This document shows positions 34,029-42,349 of a stretch of 64,000 nucleotides of DNA, in pieces. A program made the position numbers and the translations under genes. The notes beneath the pieces were generated by a model, which worked only from the letters and a program-made list of their open reading frames with translations, made no database searches and was not told the DNA's origin. Positions within the stretch are counted from its first letter, which is position 1. Each line of letters begins with the position of its first letter. Source of the DNA: an uncultured Pelagibacteraceae bacterium (lineage in GTDB: Bacteria > Pseudomonadota > Alphaproteobacteria > Pelagibacterales > Pelagibacteraceae); NCBI GenBank assembly GCA_902597675.1, contig CACJYR010000005.1, positions 1 to 64,000 of the forward strand. Reading direction: 5' to 3'.

Positions 34029-34720
34029 TAGTACCCCCTACTATATTTAACTTCTAATCTGTTAATTAATTTCATACTCACAAAAGTAAGTAGTAAATAC
34101 AAAGCTGCAGCAAATGAATAAAAGAATAATGGATCTCTCGTTGATCCAGCAGCAATATAAGATTGTCTCATGATTTCAACTAAACCTGTAACTGAAATTA
34201 GAGAAGTGTCTTTTAGAGTTATCTGCCAAACATTACTTAGATTTGGAATAGCTAATCTTAATGTTTGAGGTAAAATAATTTTAAAAAATTTTCCTAATTT
34301 ATTTAAACCTAAAACATTGGCAGCTTCGAACTGACCTTTATCAATTGATTGAATTGCTCCCCTAAAAACTTCAGTTGAATAGGCACCGGAAATTATTCCA
34401 ATTGCAAATGCACCTGTTATAAATGCATTTATTTCAATATACTCATTATAACCAAATATTGATGCAACAAACATAACTGCACCAGTTCCACCAAAAAAGA
34501 AAAGATAAATTACTAATAATTCTGGAACACCTCTTATTATAGTTGTGTAAGAATTAGCTATAAAATTTAAAAACTTATTTTTAGATAATTTTAATGGAGT
34601 AAAAATTAACGCAAAAAGAAAACCTATAATCATTGCTGTAATTGAAACAGCTATAGTCATTAGAGTGGCACGAAATAACTCGTCACCCCAACCAGTATCT
34701 CCGAATGCTAGAAGTTCCAT
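34028..34720 (-). CDS. Amino-acid-type ABC transporter permease (HisQ/ArtQ family)
   Basis: A 230-residue membrane permease. The EAA coupling loop reads SIDKGQFEAANVLGLNKLGK, followed by KIILPQTLRLAIPNLSN, typical of HisQ. The N terminus has ATLMTIAVSITAMIIGFLFALIF. It forms a pair with the downstream permease (one-base overlap). The binding protein gene lies 44 bp upstream, behind a strong hairpin. The TTIIRGVPELLVIYLFFFGG segment is common in arginine, lysine and octopine transporters. Confidence 0.88.
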   Translation of the reverse strand: MELLAFGDTGWGDELFRATLMTIAVSITAMIIGFLFALIFTPLKLSKNKFLNFIANSYTTIIRGVPELLVIYLFFFGGTGAVMFVASIFGYNEYIEINAFITGAFAIGIISGAYSTEVFRGAIQSIDKGQFEAANVLGLNKLGKFFKIILPQTLRLAIPNLSNVWQITLKDTSLISVTGLVEIMRQSYIAAGSTRDPLFFYSFAAALYLLLTFVSMKLINRLEVKYSRGY

Positions 34721-34725
34721 ATAGA

Positions 34726-34752
34726 TTGGCGACTATACATTATAGTCGCCAA
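34726..34752 (-). repeat. Strong stem-loop after the amino-acid binding protein gene
   Basis: A perfect 12-bp inverted repeat (TTGGCGACTATA at 34726-34737 and TATAGTCGCCAA at 34741-34752) with a 3-nt loop fills most of the gap between the binding protein and first permease gene. There is no U-tract on the minus strand, so it looks like a 3' mRNA-protecting structure more than a terminator. It would leave a stable message for the binding protein after decay of the permease part. Confidence 0.75.
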
Positions 34753-34764
34753 ATCTAAAATTAA

Positions 34765-35595
34765 TTACATAGAGGCATCAAAACCAAACCATTTAGTAGC
34801 TATTCTACTAATGTCTCCGTTTTTTCTAGCCTTCTCGATTGCTTTGTTAAATGCTTTTAATAATTCAGTGTCATCTTTTCTGATTCCAACTCCAACACCA
34901 TTACCAAATGCTCCACCTGAAAAAGTTGGACCTACAAGAACAACTGGTTTACCAGATTTTTCAGCATAATCTGTAAAAGCAACTGCAGCTGCTAATGCAA
35001 CATCGCATCTTCCTGAGGCTAAGTCTAAGTTGACTTCATCTTGAGTTTTGTAAGTTCTTAGATTTATTTTTCCTACGTCACCAGACTCTAAAAAGTTTTG
35101 GTGAATAGTTGCTGTTTGTGTACAAACAGTTTTACCAGCAAGTGCACCCGTTAAAGTTTTTAAAGTTTTTTTAACACCTGAACCCCCTAAAGTAAGATTG
35201 ATTCCCTCTGGAGTGTCCATACCTTCAAGGTCAGAACCTTTCATAACTGCTAAAGATGCAACTTCATCTGCATAACCTTGTGAAAAGCTAATAGCTTTTT
35301 GTCTTTCAGCAGTAATAGACATACCTGCCATAATTGCATCAAATTTTCTCATAATTAAAGCTGGTATCATTCCATCCCAATCTTGTTCAACAATCTCACA
35401 TTGTTGTCCAATATATCTGCAAAGTGTGTAAGCTAATTCGACTTCAAATCCGATTAATTTACCTGATGCATCTTTAGAATTCCATGGAGGATAAGCACCT
35501 TCTGTTCCAATTTTAATTTTATCAGCATTAACGTTTCCAATAATTAACAATGAAAACAAAACTGAAAAAATAATTTTTTTAAATATATTCATCAT
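34765..35595 (-). CDS. Amino-acid ABC transporter substrate-binding protein (SBP family 3)
   Basis: Periplasmic binding protein, 276 residues, with a signal peptide (KIIFSVLFSLLIIGNVNA, cleaved before DKIK). SBP family 3 motifs are IKIGTEGAYPPWNSKDASG, GFEVELAYTLC, QDWDGMIPALIMRKFDAIMAGMSITAERQKAI and a C-terminal KARKNGDISRIATKWFG. The aromatic/acidic ligand residues fit a cationic amino acid (Lys/Arg/ornithine) or octopine-like ligand, but ectoine binding cannot be excluded given the M24 gene close by. It is first in a three-gene operon and has a GGAGAG ribosome site. The segment VGIRKDDTELLKAFNKAI is conserved in the family. Confidence 0.88.
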   Translation of the reverse strand: MMNIFKKIIFSVLFSLLIIGNVNADKIKIGTEGAYPPWNSKDASGKLIGFEVELAYTLCRYIGQQCEIVEQDWDGMIPALIMRKFDAIMAGMSITAERQKAISFSQGYADEVASLAVMKGSDLEGMDTPEGINLTLGGSGVKKTLKTLTGALAGKTVCTQTATIHQNFLESGDVGKINLRTYKTQDEVNLDLASGRCDVALAAAVAFTDYAEKSGKPVVLVGPTFSGGAFGNGVGVGIRKDDTELLKAFNKAIEKARKNGDISRIATKWFGFDASM

Positions 35596-35652
35596 TCTCT
35601 CCTTTAATAAAAAAATATTATTTCACAAATCAGAGACTTTAAAAAGAAAAAA

Positions 35653-36693
35653 CTAATGATTTATTGAAGATGAAAAATTCCAGGAACAATCAAAACTAGG
35701 TATATAAACCCTAGATAATTTGGTATTTCCGAAATGATGATGAAAAACATTCATCCAATTTTCAACTTGAAGAGGTTTTTTATCTTGACTGCCAACTTGT
35801 GCTGTGATCACACCTTTGGGTTTTAATATTCTTACTAAAGAATCCATATTCTTTGCAGCTAAATCTATACAAAACTGGTCATCATTTAAATCTACAAAAA
35901 TATGATCATACGTATCGTCTTTTACTGAATTAATACTTTGAAATGCATCCCCCCAGACACATTTAACTGAATTTTTCTCTGTAGCTTTTTTTCCAATGTC
36001 CCCTAGATGTTTATTACAAACTTCAACTACTTCAGGATCAAGTTCATACCAATCGATAAAATTAAATTTTTTAGATATGCATTCTCTGGCAACGCCTCCA
36101 TCACCACCACCAATGATTGCAGCTCTTTCATTGTTTTTATTTAATTTTAATCCTGCACCCACAAATGTTGAGCTGTACAAATGTTCATCAGACTCAGCTA
36201 CTTGAATTTCACCATCAATAAACAATGATTTTCCGAATTGCTCTAACTCTAAAATCTCAATATGTTGACCCACCTTTGATTTAAAATCTTCCAAAACTTC
36301 ATTTACAACATATGATTTTTGTAAACCTGGGGAACTGTAAATATCGTGATAAAGAGATCTTGTATCTCTGTTAAATTCTTTTTTGACAATTCTTTTGTGC
36401 TTAAATTCTTTTTTAACAATATCTATCGCTACTGAGGGACTGATTTTTCCACAAGTAAAGAAATCAAAACTTATAATTCCTTTTTCAGGAAATGTATGAA
36501 AACTGATATGACTTTCAGCTAATAATGCAAGAATTGTAAAGCCCTGCGGTTCAAACTTATATTTTGATATATTTAAGATTGTAACTTTAGCTACTTTAGC
36601 AATCTCATTGATAACTCTTTCATAAATTGATGGATCATATTCTTTATCGGTACCAATAATATCTAAAGTAATGTGCTCCCCTACTTTTATCAT
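35653..36693 (-). CDS. Fused S-adenosylmethionine decarboxylase and spermidine synthase-type aminopropyltransferase
   Basis: A two-domain polyamine enzyme of 346 residues. Residues 1-120 match the bacterial AdoMet decarboxylase SpeH: LLAESHISFHTFPEKG contains the self-cleavage site, with Ser61 expected to become the pyruvoyl cofactor, and Cys81 (FFTCG) is the expected proton donor. Residues 125-346 match SpeE: EQFGKSLFIDGEIQVAESDEH and GGGDGG at 195-200. The usual D-x-x-D-P catalytic loop reads VDLNDDQ here, so specificity may differ from plain putrescine to spermidine transfer. One chain would thus make decarboxylated AdoMet and use it, releasing methylthioadenosine. It is last in the mtnP-mtnA-aldolase operon, one base after the aldolase stop. 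Such fusions are known in other bacteria. Confidence 0.9.
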   Translation of the reverse strand: MIKVGEHITLDIIGTDKEYDPSIYERVINEIAKVAKVTILNISKYKFEPQGFTILALLAESHISFHTFPEKGIISFDFFTCGKISPSVAIDIVKKEFKHKRIVKKEFNRDTRSLYHDIYSSPGLQKSYVVNEVLEDFKSKVGQHIEILELEQFGKSLFIDGEIQVAESDEHLYSSTFVGAGLKLNKNNERAAIIGGGDGGVARECISKKFNFIDWYELDPEVVEVCNKHLGDIGKKATEKNSVKCVWGDAFQSINSVKDDTYDHIFVDLNDDQFCIDLAAKNMDSLVRILKPKGVITAQVGSQDKKPLQVENWMNVFHHHFGNTKLSRVYIPSFDCSWNFSSSINH

Positions 36694-36694
36694 A

Positions 36695-37351
36695 TTACCC
36701 TTTTTTATAATCTTTAGCTTTTTCCAAAACTTTTTTCATTTCTTCTAATGAAAGAATCTTTGGCTCACCTAACTTTAGTGCAATAGTGTATTGATGACAA
36801 ATATTTTCTATCTCTTGTGCTAGTTCAAATGCTTGGTCTAGATTTTTTCCAAAAGCAACCTGTCCGTGATTAGACATCAAACAGGCACTTCTATTTTCTA
36901 AAGCTTTAATTACATTTTGTGAAAGTTCTTTTGTCCCAAAAGTAGCGTATTCAGCACATTTAATGTCTTCTCCTCCTGCAAGAGCAATCATGTAATGAAA
37001 CGGAGGTATGGATTTTCCGTGTGAAGATACAGCTGTTGCGTGTGGAGAATGTGCATGAACAATTGCTTGGGCATCTTTTTTATTAACATAAATATCTCTA
37101 TGAAATCTCCATTCTGAGGAAGGTTTGTTTACTGAATCGTTATTTTCTGCTTCTTCATTTAAACCCATAAAAACAATATCTTCTGGCTTTAATGTTTCAT
37201 ATTTTTTTCCTGATGGAGTAATTAAATAACCTTGAATATTATCTTGTTCTGCTCTCAAAGATATATTTCCTGATCGTAGCGGTGAAAGATTTGTAGAGTT
37301 CAATTTTAGAGAATGATCAATAATTTGATTTCTTTGGTCTAAATTCTTCAT
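36695..37351 (-). CDS. Class II aldolase (methylthioribulose-1-phosphate aldolase or MtnB-like)
   Basis: A 218-residue class II aldolase/adducin protein. The catalytic Glu region is PSSEWRFHRDIY, the zinc ligands are in VHAHSPHATAV and MSNHGQVAFG, and the segment HYMIALAGGEDIKCAEYATFGT is close to fuculose-phosphate aldolase. In this operon it must act on 5-methylthioribulose-1-phosphate from MtnA. Two reactions are possible: dehydration (MtnB, methionine salvage) or cleavage to DHAP and methylthioacetaldehyde (Ald2, DHAP shunt). The FucA-like features and lack of mtnC, mtnD or mtnE in the window favour the aldolase. It overlaps mtnA by four bases. Confidence 0.8.
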   Translation of the reverse strand: MKNLDQRNQIIDHSLKLNSTNLSPLRSGNISLRAEQDNIQGYLITPSGKKYETLKPEDIVFMGLNEEAENNDSVNKPSSEWRFHRDIYVNKKDAQAIVHAHSPHATAVSSHGKSIPPFHYMIALAGGEDIKCAEYATFGTKELSQNVIKALENRSACLMSNHGQVAFGKNLDQAFELAQEIENICHQYTIALKLGEPKILSLEEMKKVLEKAKDYKKG

Positions 37352-38418
37352 TTGAATAATTCTTTTAGTCCTTTTTCTGATGCTTCACATATGCCTTTTT
37401 CGGTAATTAATCCTGTAACATATTTTGCTGGAGTTACATCAAAAGCCAAATTCATAGCTTTACTTTTTTTTGGATAAATTTGTATTTTCTTTACATTTCC
37501 TTTTTCATCTAAACCTTCCACATGAGATAATTCCTCTGAATTTCTTTCCTCAATTGGGATATCTTTATGATCTTTTATATTCCAGTCAATTGTTGAGCTA
37601 GGTAGTGCAACATAAAAAGGAATTTTGTTATCGTGAGCTGCTAATGCTTTTAGATAAGTTCCAACTTTGTTACAAACATCTCCATTGGCTAGAGTTCTGT
37701 CTGTTCCAACAATACACATATCAACCTCTCCTCTTTGCATCAAAATTCCACCTGTATTATCTGCAATGATTGTATTCTTAATTCCTTCCTCATTTAATTC
37801 ATAAGAAGTAAGATTTGCTCCTTGATTTCTTGGTCTAGTTTCATCTGCCCACACATGAACTGGGATACCTTTTTTATGCGCATGATATATTGGAGATGTT
37901 GCAGTGCCCCAATTTATTGTTGCAAGCCAACCTGCATTACAATGAGTTAATATATTAACTGTATCTTTTTTTTTATTATATATTTCCTCTATTATTTTAA
38001 GACCATTTAATCCTATTTTTTCGCAAAATTTTATATCTTCTTCGCATATATCTTTTGCTTCATTAAGAGCTATTTCTAAAATTTTATCACTATTTAAACC
38101 CGATAATTTATTCATCATTCTATCAACAGCCCATTTTAAATTTATTGCTGTTGGTCTTGAACTTATTAATTCAGCTGCAGATTTTTTCAAAAATGATTGA
38201 TCATTATTTTCGATAATTGCCAAAACTAATCCATAAGCTGCTGTAGCACCTATCAAGGGTGCCCCTCTTACTTCCATTATTTTTATAGCATTAATTGCAT
38301 CTTTAACTGTCTTTAGATCCTTTATGATAAATTGATGTGGTAGTTTTGTTTGATCAATAATTTTTACAACATTATCCTCAAACCAAATAGTACGATACTC
38401 TTTTCCTTCTATTCTCAT
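37348..38418 (-). CDS. mtnA: Methylthioribose-1-phosphate isomerase
   Basis: Converts 5-methylthioribose-1-phosphate to the ribulose form in MTA recycling. The 356-residue protein shows EVRGAPLIGATAAYG, CNAGWLATINWGTA with the conserved active-site Cys, VWADETRPRNQGANLTSYEL, and IVGTDRTLANGDVCNKVGTY with the conserved catalytic Asp of the eIF2B-like family. It is in the middle of the operon, overlapping mtnP and the aldolase gene by four bases at each end (ATGA). The eIF2B-alpha family also includes unrelated sugar isomerases, but the sequence and neighbours agree on MtnA. Confidence 0.94.
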   Translation of the reverse strand: MRIEGKEYRTIWFEDNVVKIIDQTKLPHQFIIKDLKTVKDAINAIKIMEVRGAPLIGATAAYGLVLAIIENNDQSFLKKSAAELISSRPTAINLKWAVDRMMNKLSGLNSDKILEIALNEAKDICEEDIKFCEKIGLNGLKIIEEIYNKKKDTVNILTHCNAGWLATINWGTATSPIYHAHKKGIPVHVWADETRPRNQGANLTSYELNEEGIKNTIIADNTGGILMQRGEVDMCIVGTDRTLANGDVCNKVGTYLKALAAHDNKIPFYVALPSSTIDWNIKDHKDIPIEERNSEELSHVEGLDEKGNVKKIQIYPKKSKAMNLAFDVTPAKYVTGLITEKGICEASEKGLKELFK

Positions 38419-39287
38419 TTATTTAGAACTCTACCCGCAACTGTTTTAAGTTTATCTATAGTTTTTTTTGTTCTTTTTTCTGGTGCAGTAATAATAGCAA
38501 CATCCAAGCAATTGTTTGTTGGATCTTTAGGATCAATATGATTTTCAAAATTTTCTATCAAATTTTTAATCATATTTTTTGCTTTAGCCGCATTTCCTAA
38601 AAGAACTTTTATTACTTGTTGCACATCTACATTTTCATGATCTGGATGCCAACAATCATAATCGGTTACCATTGAAACAGATGCATACCTAATTTCTGCC
38701 TCTCTAGCTAATTTGGCTTCTGGCATATTAGTCATACCAATTACATCAGCTTTCCACGATCTATAAAGATTGGATTCAGCTAAAGTTGAAAATTGCGGCC
38801 CTTCCATTACTACATAAGTTCCGCCTCTTTGATATTCTATTTTTTCTTTCTTAATAGCTTCTTCACACGCATTCATCAGACCATTTGATGTTGGATGAGC
38901 CATAGAAACATGGGCAACGATTTCGTCATCAAAAAAAGTTTTGTTTCTTGCAAAAGTTCTATCTATAAATTGATCAACAATAACAAATTTACCTGGTGGT
39001 AAGTCATCTTTTAAAGATCCGACTGCTGATATTGAAACAATGTCAGAAACACCTAATTGCTTTAAAGCATCAATGTTAGCTCGAAAATTTATTTTTGAAG
39101 GTGAAATAAAATGCCCTCTTCCATGTCTCGGTAAAAAATAAACCTCTTTATTTTTATATTTTGTCTTTAAAATTTGATCTGAAGGTTTGCCCCAGGGAGT
39201 TTGTAAATCAACTAACTCTCTATTTTCAAATTCTTCAACATCATATAGGCCACTTCCACCAATAATTGCTAATTTATTTATTGTCAT
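38415..39287 (-). CDS. mtnP: 5'-Methylthioadenosine phosphorylase
   Basis: Phosphorolyses methylthioadenosine to adenine and methylthioribose-1-phosphate. The 290-residue protein starts INKLAIIGGSGLYDVEEFEN, typical of MTAP, then has FLPRHGRGHFISPSKINFRANI, GTYVVMEGPQFSTLAES and MTNMPEAKLAREAEIRYASV, where the ligands for the base and phosphate lie. The VTDYDCWHPDHENVD loop is specific to the MTAP branch. First gene of the polyamine/MTA operon; the divergent apt gene is 41 bp away and would salvage the adenine. Confidence 0.95.
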   Translation of the reverse strand: MTINKLAIIGGSGLYDVEEFENRELVDLQTPWGKPSDQILKTKYKNKEVYFLPRHGRGHFISPSKINFRANIDALKQLGVSDIVSISAVGSLKDDLPPGKFVIVDQFIDRTFARNKTFFDDEIVAHVSMAHPTSNGLMNACEEAIKKEKIEYQRGGTYVVMEGPQFSTLAESNLYRSWKADVIGMTNMPEAKLAREAEIRYASVSMVTDYDCWHPDHENVDVQQVIKVLLGNAAKAKNMIKNLIENFENHIDPKDPTNNCLDVAIITAPEKRTKKTIDKLKTVAGRVLNK

Positions 39288-39328
39288 GTAAAATTTTTTA
39301 ATTAATTATTAATATATAATTTACTCTT

Positions 39329-39856
39329 ATGAATTTAAAAGATTTTATTAGATCAATTCCAGATTATCCAAAAAAAGGGATTTTATTTAGAGACATAACT
39401 ACATTAATTAAAAATGAAAAAGCATTTTCTGAAGCAATAAATCAGATAGTTGAGAGAAGTAAAAACGTAAAATTTGATAAAATTGCAGCCATTGAATCAA
39501 GAGGCTTTGTCTTTGCATCCGCAGTTTCGTATATATTAAAAAAACCATTTGTGATGCTTAGAAAGAAAAATAAGTTACCAGCTGATGTTCACTCAGTGGA
39601 TTTTGAGCTTGAATATGGTACTGCAACTATAGAGGTGCATAAAGATTCTATTGATGAAAATGATAATGTTTTGATAATTGATGATTTAATTGCAACTGGA
39701 GGAACTGCAGAGGCTGCAGCCAAGCTAGTTGAAATTTCTAAAGGAAAAGTTGCAGCTTTTATATTTGTAATTAATTTGTTTGATTTAAATGGTACTGATA
39801 AACTTTTAAAAAAAGGTTATAAAGTCGAAAACTTAATTGAATTTCCTGGTCATTAA
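39329..39856 (+). CDS. apt: Adenine phosphoribosyltransferase
   Basis: Joins adenine and PRPP to make AMP, recovering the base freed by MtnP. The 175-residue protein has IRSIPDYPKKGILFRDITTL (typical Apt N terminus), AIESRGFVFA, the flexible loop RKKNKLP, and the PRPP-binding signature VLIIDDLIATGGTAEAA. The promoter must lie in the short gap to mtnP, giving a divergent pair with coordinated regulation. Its stop directly precedes the start of the next gene, so those two are co-transcribed. Confidence 0.95.
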   Translation: MNLKDFIRSIPDYPKKGILFRDITTLIKNEKAFSEAINQIVERSKNVKFDKIAAIESRGFVFASAVSYILKKPFVMLRKKNKLPADVHSVDFELEYGTATIEVHKDSIDENDNVLIIDDLIATGGTAEAAAKLVEISKGKVAAFIFVINLFDLNGTDKLLKKGYKVENLIEFPGH

Positions 39857-40534
39857 ATGGAGAAATTATCCAAAATTTCGAAATTATTTAATAAAATTTA
39901 TTACAATATATTTGTAGAAAATTTTAAAGGTAAATTAGAATATAATTTTCCCTCAGATTATTATCGTTGGGATTTAATTAAATATCTAATAAGCAAATAT
40001 AATTATATTGATTATTTAGAGATTGGCTGTGATCAAGATCAGTTATTTTCTAAAATTGATATCCAAAATAAAGTTGGAGTTGACCCAGTCAGTGGTGGAA
40101 ATTTAAGAAAAACAAGTGATGAATTTTTTAAGGCAAATAATAAAAAATTTGATTTGGTCTTTATTGATGGATTACATACTTATGAACAAGTCAAAAAAGA
40201 CATAATAAATTCTTTAGATTGTTTAAAAGAAAATGGAGTAGTTTTAGTTCATGATTGTATGCCTGATTGTATGAGTAAACAAGCTGTTCCAAGATATAGA
40301 ATGACTTGGAATGGTGATGTTTGGAAAGCAATAGTAGATTTAAGACATAATGGTGATTTAAATATTTATACTTGTGAAATAGATCAAGGAATTGGGATAA
40401 TTAAAAAAGAAAAGAATACTTCAATTCTTAAAATTGATAAGAAAATCAAAGATCTAAAATTCAAAGATTATTATGAAAATTTTAATAAATATTTACGAGT
40501 GATCAATATTAATGAATTTAAGAAAATGTTTTAA
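39857..40534 (+). CDS. Class I SAM-dependent methyltransferase (Methyltransf_24 type), surface-sugar associated
   Basis: A 225-residue methyltransferase. Its SAM-binding motif I is short (YLEIGCDQDQLF), followed by VGVDPVSGG and FDLVFIDGLHTYEQVKKDI, which are marks of Methyltransf_24. A VLVHDCMPDCMS segment is typical of enzymes acting on sugar or polysaccharide moieties. It begins at the base after the apt stop and is followed on the opposite strand by a sugar epimerase-like gene, so a role in modifying surface sugar is likely, but not shown. A second copy of this family, clearly different in sequence, lies at 6168-6797. Confidence 0.75.
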   Translation: MEKLSKISKLFNKIYYNIFVENFKGKLEYNFPSDYYRWDLIKYLISKYNYIDYLEIGCDQDQLFSKIDIQNKVGVDPVSGGNLRKTSDEFFKANNKKFDLVFIDGLHTYEQVKKDIINSLDCLKENGVVLVHDCMPDCMSKQAVPRYRMTWNGDVWKAIVDLRHNGDLNIYTCEIDQGIGIIKKEKNTSILKIDKKIKDLKFKDYYENFNKYLRVININEFKKMF

Positions 40535-40540
40535 ATGAAA

Positions 40541-41428
40541 TTAAGTATTATTATTTATAAATTCAGATATATAATTTCTTAAAGATATTTTTCCATAATG
40601 TTTATAAATTTTGTTAGTTAAATTCATTTTAGTAAGAGCTGAAGCATATCTTTCCCCAGGTCTTTTATCTAAATATTTTATTTTGGAATTGAACATTTTA
40701 GCAACCTCTATTATCGAGTAAGACTTTTTACTCGTTATACTATAGTGTCTACAACAATTCTTTTTCCACGCATTGTAACAAACTTCTACAGTATCATCGA
40801 TGTGAGTAAACCTTCTTGTTTGTGTACCTGGCTTGACAATTGTTAAAGGTTTTTTTTTTATAAATTGATCTTCAAATATTCCTATTACAGTCGACATTGG
40901 GCCTGTAGATATCTGGTTGGGTCCATAAACGTTGTAAAAATAAATAATTTCATACTTAAAATTGAACCACCTTTTTAAGTTTTCTAACAACTCTAAATTT
41001 TTTGCTTTTGTGAAAGAATAAGGTGATAAATTTTTATCTTGTCCTTTATTCCCTAAAGATGCAGAGGTTGCTGAATAGATTAGTTTTATTTTATGCTTTA
41101 AGCAAAAATTAAAAACTGCATTTGTACCTATTGAGTTTGAGTATATACAATCATTCATTCTTAAAAAGCTTTGATAAATTCTCGCAAATTCACCAAAATG
41201 AAAAATAGATTTAATTTGTTTTGGGTATTTAATTAATTTAAAAATATTTGCAGTGCTACCTTTGATATATTTTACTCGGGGATTTCGAATATGATTAGAT
41301 TTTTTTCCAGATGTATAATTATCTAAACTTAAAATTTCATATTGTGTCTTTTTCAAAAGTAGTTTGATTAAATTCGTTCCAACAAAACCAGCTCCACCAG
41401 TGATAAGAATTTTTTTATTTTTCTTCAT
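40541..41428 (-). CDS. NAD-dependent sugar epimerase/dehydratase (extended SDR)
   Basis: A 295-residue extended SDR. The N-terminal nucleotide-binding motif is ILITGGAGFVGTNLIKLL, followed by LSLDNYTSGKK (NAD ribose binding). The catalytic set is visible as SATSASLG and YSFTKAKNLELL (Tyr-x-x-x-Lys). Then NVYGPNQISTGPMSTVIGIF and FTHIDDTVEVCYNA, the usual sugar-binding part of UDP-glucose 4-epimerase-like enzymes. The protein is shorter than GalE (about 340) and lacks part of the C-terminal domain. It is probably used for nucleotide sugar supply to LPS or exopolysaccharide. It lies 30 bp downstream of the GT2 gene. Confidence 0.82.
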   Translation of the reverse strand: MKKNKKILITGGAGFVGTNLIKLLLKKTQYEILSLDNYTSGKKSNHIRNPRVKYIKGSTANIFKLIKYPKQIKSIFHFGEFARIYQSFLRMNDCIYSNSIGTNAVFNFCLKHKIKLIYSATSASLGNKGQDKNLSPYSFTKAKNLELLENLKRWFNFKYEIIYFYNVYGPNQISTGPMSTVIGIFEDQFIKKKPLTIVKPGTQTRRFTHIDDTVEVCYNAWKKNCCRHYSITSKKSYSIIEVAKMFNSKIKYLDKRPGERYASALTKMNLTNKIYKHYGKISLRNYISEFINNNT

Positions 41429-41458
41429 TACTAATTCGAATATAACAGATTTAACAAA

Positions 41459-42295
41459 TTAATTTAATGTTGGTCTATACCATGATTTTTTTAATAAAAC
41501 AGAATTAATAATACCCAAAAGTCTATGCTTATGTATTTCACTTTTGTATTTCTTAAAAAAAATGGAGTAAAAAACAAACTTTAATAATGATGAAAAAAAT
41601 TTCGGTAAAATTTTAATTAGAGCAATTATATAACCATTGTGTTTTTTATTAAAATAAAATGTTGACCACATCCAATGCCAGTTTCTAGACAACTCCATAG
41701 GTCTGTTTAATTCTGGCATATGTGAAGAGCCCCCAAAATGTCTTACTTTTATGGAAGGATCGATAAATATCTTTATATTCTTCAAACGCAACCTTTTACA
41801 TAAATCTATTTCCTCCAAATAAAGAAAAAAATTGTCATCAAAAAAATTACACCCTTTCAAATTTTTCATATGAAAAAACATTGCAAAACCTTTAACATAT
41901 TCAACTTCTTTTATGTCTAAGTCCTTAATGGCGTCAAAATTATCGTATCTTTCATCAACAGAAACTGGTGCTAAAATTCCAAAATCTAAGATTTGATTTG
42001 CTGTTACAAAAAAATTTTTAATACAATTTTTCTCTAAAACTACATCCGGATTTAAAATCAGAGCAAAATCAGTTTTTACCTTAGATAATGCAAGATTATT
42101 TCCACCTGAATAACCTAAATTTTCTGTCGGTAAAATGCAACTAACATTAGGATATTTTTGTTCTAAATCTAATTTTAGAATTTGATCCATTGAATTTTCA
42201 ATAATTATTATTGGAAACTTCTCATCTATTGATTTTATACATCTATGAAGTATGTCTCCACTTTTGAATGAAACAATTACAATTGTTAGGTCCAT
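41459..42295 (-). CDS. Glycosyltransferase family 2 (rhamnosyltransferase-like)
   Basis: A 278-residue GT-A enzyme. The start LTIVIVSFKSGDILHRCIKSI is typical, and LPTENLGYSGGNNLALSKVKT and FALILNPDVVLEKN contain the donor-binding and DxD-like (NPD) elements of rhamnosyl-type GT2 transferases. EIDLCKRLRLKN, with a catalytic Asp, is also present. A C-terminal stretch with hydrophobic character (LIKILPKFFSSLLKFVFYSIFF) could attach to the membrane. It faces a dTDP-glucose dehydratase-like gene on the other strand, suggesting deoxysugar surface glycan synthesis. Confidence 0.85.
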   Translation of the reverse strand: MDLTIVIVSFKSGDILHRCIKSIDEKFPIIIIENSMDQILKLDLEQKYPNVSCILPTENLGYSGGNNLALSKVKTDFALILNPDVVLEKNCIKNFFVTANQILDFGILAPVSVDERYDNFDAIKDLDIKEVEYVKGFAMFFHMKNLKGCNFFDDNFFLYLEEIDLCKRLRLKNIKIFIDPSIKVRHFGGSSHMPELNRPMELSRNWHWMWSTFYFNKKHNGYIIALIKILPKFFSSLLKFVFYSIFFKKYKSEIHKHRLLGIINSVLLKKSWYRPTLN

Positions 42296-42349
42296 TTAAG
42301 ATATTTAATATATTGTTACAGTTTTGAAAATACTATAGTTGTATCTTAT

